NCBI GenBank assembly: GCA_036852015.1
Contig: JAANDG010000100.1
Span: 268,227 to 332,226, forward strand
Length of the DNA: 64,000 nt
From: Pelodera strongyloides
Lineage: Eukaryota > Nematoda > Chromadorea > Rhabditida > Rhabditidae
Direction: 5' to 3'
The notes below the pieces were generated by a model. That model made no database searches and was not told the origin of the DNA. It was given only the letters and a program-made list of their open reading frames with translations. Positions within the stretch are counted from its first letter, which is position 1; each line of letters opens with the position of its first letter. A program made the translations under genes and the position numbers. This document shows, piece by piece, positions 62,046-64,000 of the stretch.

Positions 62046-64000
62046 TCTCTCTCTCTCGCTCTCTCTCGCTCTCTTTGCACTGTATGGTTTGAGAATCGAG
62101 CATGCTACCTTTCTCTGTCTGTCCCATTCACAAGAGTAATGGACATCGAACTTTAGCCAAATCTTTTGATAAGGAACTTCACATAGTACTGAAGTTTTGT
62201 TACAGACGTGTCTCGCTCCCACTCCACAGAATCGGGCCGTGGCCCTGAACAAAGTGACCGAGAATCCCAGCAAGAGTAATGAGGATCCCGCGGTAGGACT
62301 AAGCCATTATTTACGCTAGACCATTAGACCGTAGACCGTAGAACCAAACCATTAGGTACAAAAAGATATTAAAAAGAGTACAAACGGCGCACCTACAAAG
62401 CTTAGGAGCCCTACTTGTGTGAATTAGTCGCTAGCCACCCAGAAGATTCTCACTTGAAAGTAATGTGTACAATTAGCTCATGAGCCTACAGACTATCCAC
62501 CCATCGAGCGCTCCAGTGTCATGGGAGAAAGCTTGCACGCATGGTGCCGCGCTTCTGGCTCACCAGCCGCCCGTCCGCGGCGCACAATGGTTTCCTGATT
62601 GCTACCGATCAATTCTTTGGTTAGTTACTGTGTTTCCTAGAAATTGCAGAAAGCGATCTCGCCGGTATCCAGGAATCCAGTACCCCAAACAGCCGAGGGC
62701 GCGATGAAGTCGAATCGCGAGAAGAGGAGGAAAATCCAGAAGCAGAAAGAGGGGCGGGGCCTGCTGTCAAAGAGGTAGGTCCCGCAATATCGATTGATTT
62801 TGTAATCGTATACCAATCGATTAATTATATCCACGTTCCTACGACGTTTTGTAAGCGGGGTAAGACCGCCTCTTACTGTTATTATCGATGTGGAACTGAA
62901 ATTCTAGTGCTTTTCTATCGTTGAGTGTCGTTCATGACATGCTTAGGTTATAGAATTTTATTTGATTGATTTGTTATTGATTATTACAGGAATTGACGCA
63001 AAACTCGCTCATGCACTCAATTAAATCAAAGAAAGAGAAAGGTGAGAAGAAATCTGGAAATACCGATAAAAAGAACGAGAAACAGTCGACAGAGAAGAAG
63101 GAGGAGAAGAGAAAAGGATAAAGAGGAGGAAAAAAGGAGGAGAAGGAGAGAAGGTACTCGGGCTTAACTATAATGGACTTATGGAAGGGGATAGCAAAAC
63201 CTAAAGTTTCAAACTCAAGTTTAAACCGTTCAAACTATTTGAGATCACGTTGTTAAGGTTTGCGATAAGAGTTTATTGCGCATTGCAAGACTACGCCATT
63301 CAGGATTACACCCCGATGAAATGGTTTTGAATGGCTGAATTTCATTCGTTAATTTAGGATGATGCTTCAACAGATCCGAAAATCGTTCCCATTGATAAAG
63401 TGAAGAAAATGGGACTGCTTGATGACTTTATTGAGGTATAAGCCTACCTTCCTAACTAATGGTAAAGGGGCGTTTAGGTGTATGGACATGGCTATACTTA
63501 TACTAGTATCCGTGGCTGTACGAATTTATATCCTAAAACTGGAAAAAACTCTCTTATGATCCAAGCTATGTTAGCGCTATCGCACTAACAATGGATAATG
63601 CCATGAATGCCACCAATATTATCTGTTATTAGTATGTTTCCTATATTTTGAACTTTTGAGTTACATAATTGTGAATGTAGTTTGGTCCTTGTCAGTACGA
63701 GCTGTTGTGAAGCATGTTCGTGTTAGGGTATCCATTTGATTTTTGATAAGCGTGATCAATAAACTATATTATTAATTACGATTTAGAAAAACCGTGAACA
63801 GTGGCTAAAGGAGGTGGAGGAAATGAAAATGGAGAAGACCACGTCGGCTGAGCGGAAAGAACGCGATAAAAAGGAATATAAGGTATGGTTAATTGTAGAT
63901 ACGTCTACCGTGATAGTTCTAATGCCTATTGTGCTAGTTCTTATCTTCATGGCCATTCTCGTTAGCGAGGAGTTGCTCTTTCTTGTGTTAATTATTGATT
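61869..64000 (+). CDS. Lys/Glu-rich protein gene, 5' exons, runs off the window
   Basis: Likely exons: about 61869-61933 (ends CGGKKKPAPKQ), 62206-62293 (LAPTPQNRAVALNKV), 62648-62774, 62990-63121, about 63359-63436 (DDASTDPKIVPIDKVKKMG) and 63785-63882 (NREQWLKEVEEMKMEKT). All have GT-AG borders, but exons 62206-62774 can be read in two frames and a TAA at 63119 sits in a poly-Lys/Glu tract, so a frame slip or alternative donor is likely. The protein is hydrophilic, Lys/Glu-rich, probably coiled-coil. No family recognised. The gene points away from the p66-like gene. Confidence 0.45.
61974..62075. repeat. (CT)n microsatellite
   Basis: About 45 CT dinucleotides with few interruptions, 61986-62070, in an intron of the plus-strand Lys/Glu-rich gene. 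It gives long Ser-Leu and Arg-Glu frames that are not genes. Confidence 0.95.

Noticed and set aside
61889..62273. Arg/Glu-rich and Ser/Leu-rich frames
   Set aside because: They are translations of the (CT)n microsatellite.

Overview
The window reads as a gene-poor to moderately gene-dense, transposon-riddled stretch of a small metazoan genome, most likely a nematode. Reasons: all protein genes are split by GT-AG introns with matching phases; a secreted protein at 16.1-18.8 kb has the nematode-specific layout of a signal peptide, a CMRT.PPEE-type motif, a Thr-rich linker and a Cys-rich module (DUF281/C6-like); there is a p66/GATAD2 orthologue; and AT-rich spacers are full of CR1/Jockey-type LINEs, tRNA-derived repeats and short inverted-repeat elements. 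No bacterial-style genes, operons, rRNA or CRISPR array were seen.

Layout. 0-13.9 kb is almost all repeats: tRNA-like remnants, several TTAA-flanked inverted-repeat elements, a 16-bp minisatellite (6.55-7.3 kb), and two LINE copies lying tail to tail near 9.1 kb. One orphan 3' coding exon lies at 7.53-7.68 kb on the minus strand. 13.9-18.8 kb holds a lone signal-peptide exon and its intact DUF281/C6-like paralogue; a tRNA-derived repeat in the last intron carries a 685-bp solo LTR. 19.5-21.8 kb has tentative gene pieces and CCCCGAT foldback repeats. 22.1-23.7 kb is a 5'-truncated LINE. 25.36-27.46 kb (minus) is a complete six-exon secreted PAN/apple-like gene.

31.95-57.07 kb is one very large plus-strand gene of about 25 kb and about 40 exons. 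It has a TATA promoter, a 5' leader exon, a signal peptide, a Cys-rich N-terminal module, a long Ser/Thr-rich mucin stalk, a C-type-lectin-like exon, a SEA-like part, a HormR/CCP-like module, EGF-like repeats, a hydrophobic seven-span-like region and a long charged tail. Its introns carry a 3-kb array of tRNA-like units (whose insertion duplicated the splice acceptor), a nearly full-length LINE with ORF1 and ORF2, a 2.07-kb TTAA element, a palindromic SINE tail and several MITEs. One exon has an in-frame TAA although all the flanking splice phases agree.

57.8-64 kb holds a small plus-strand ORF, the minus-strand p66/GATAD2-like gene (58.45-61.78 kb) of the NuRD chromatin complex, and the first exons of a Lys/Glu-rich plus-strand gene that runs off the end. 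The exon models were built by eye from splice sites and phase continuity; no similarity search was run.
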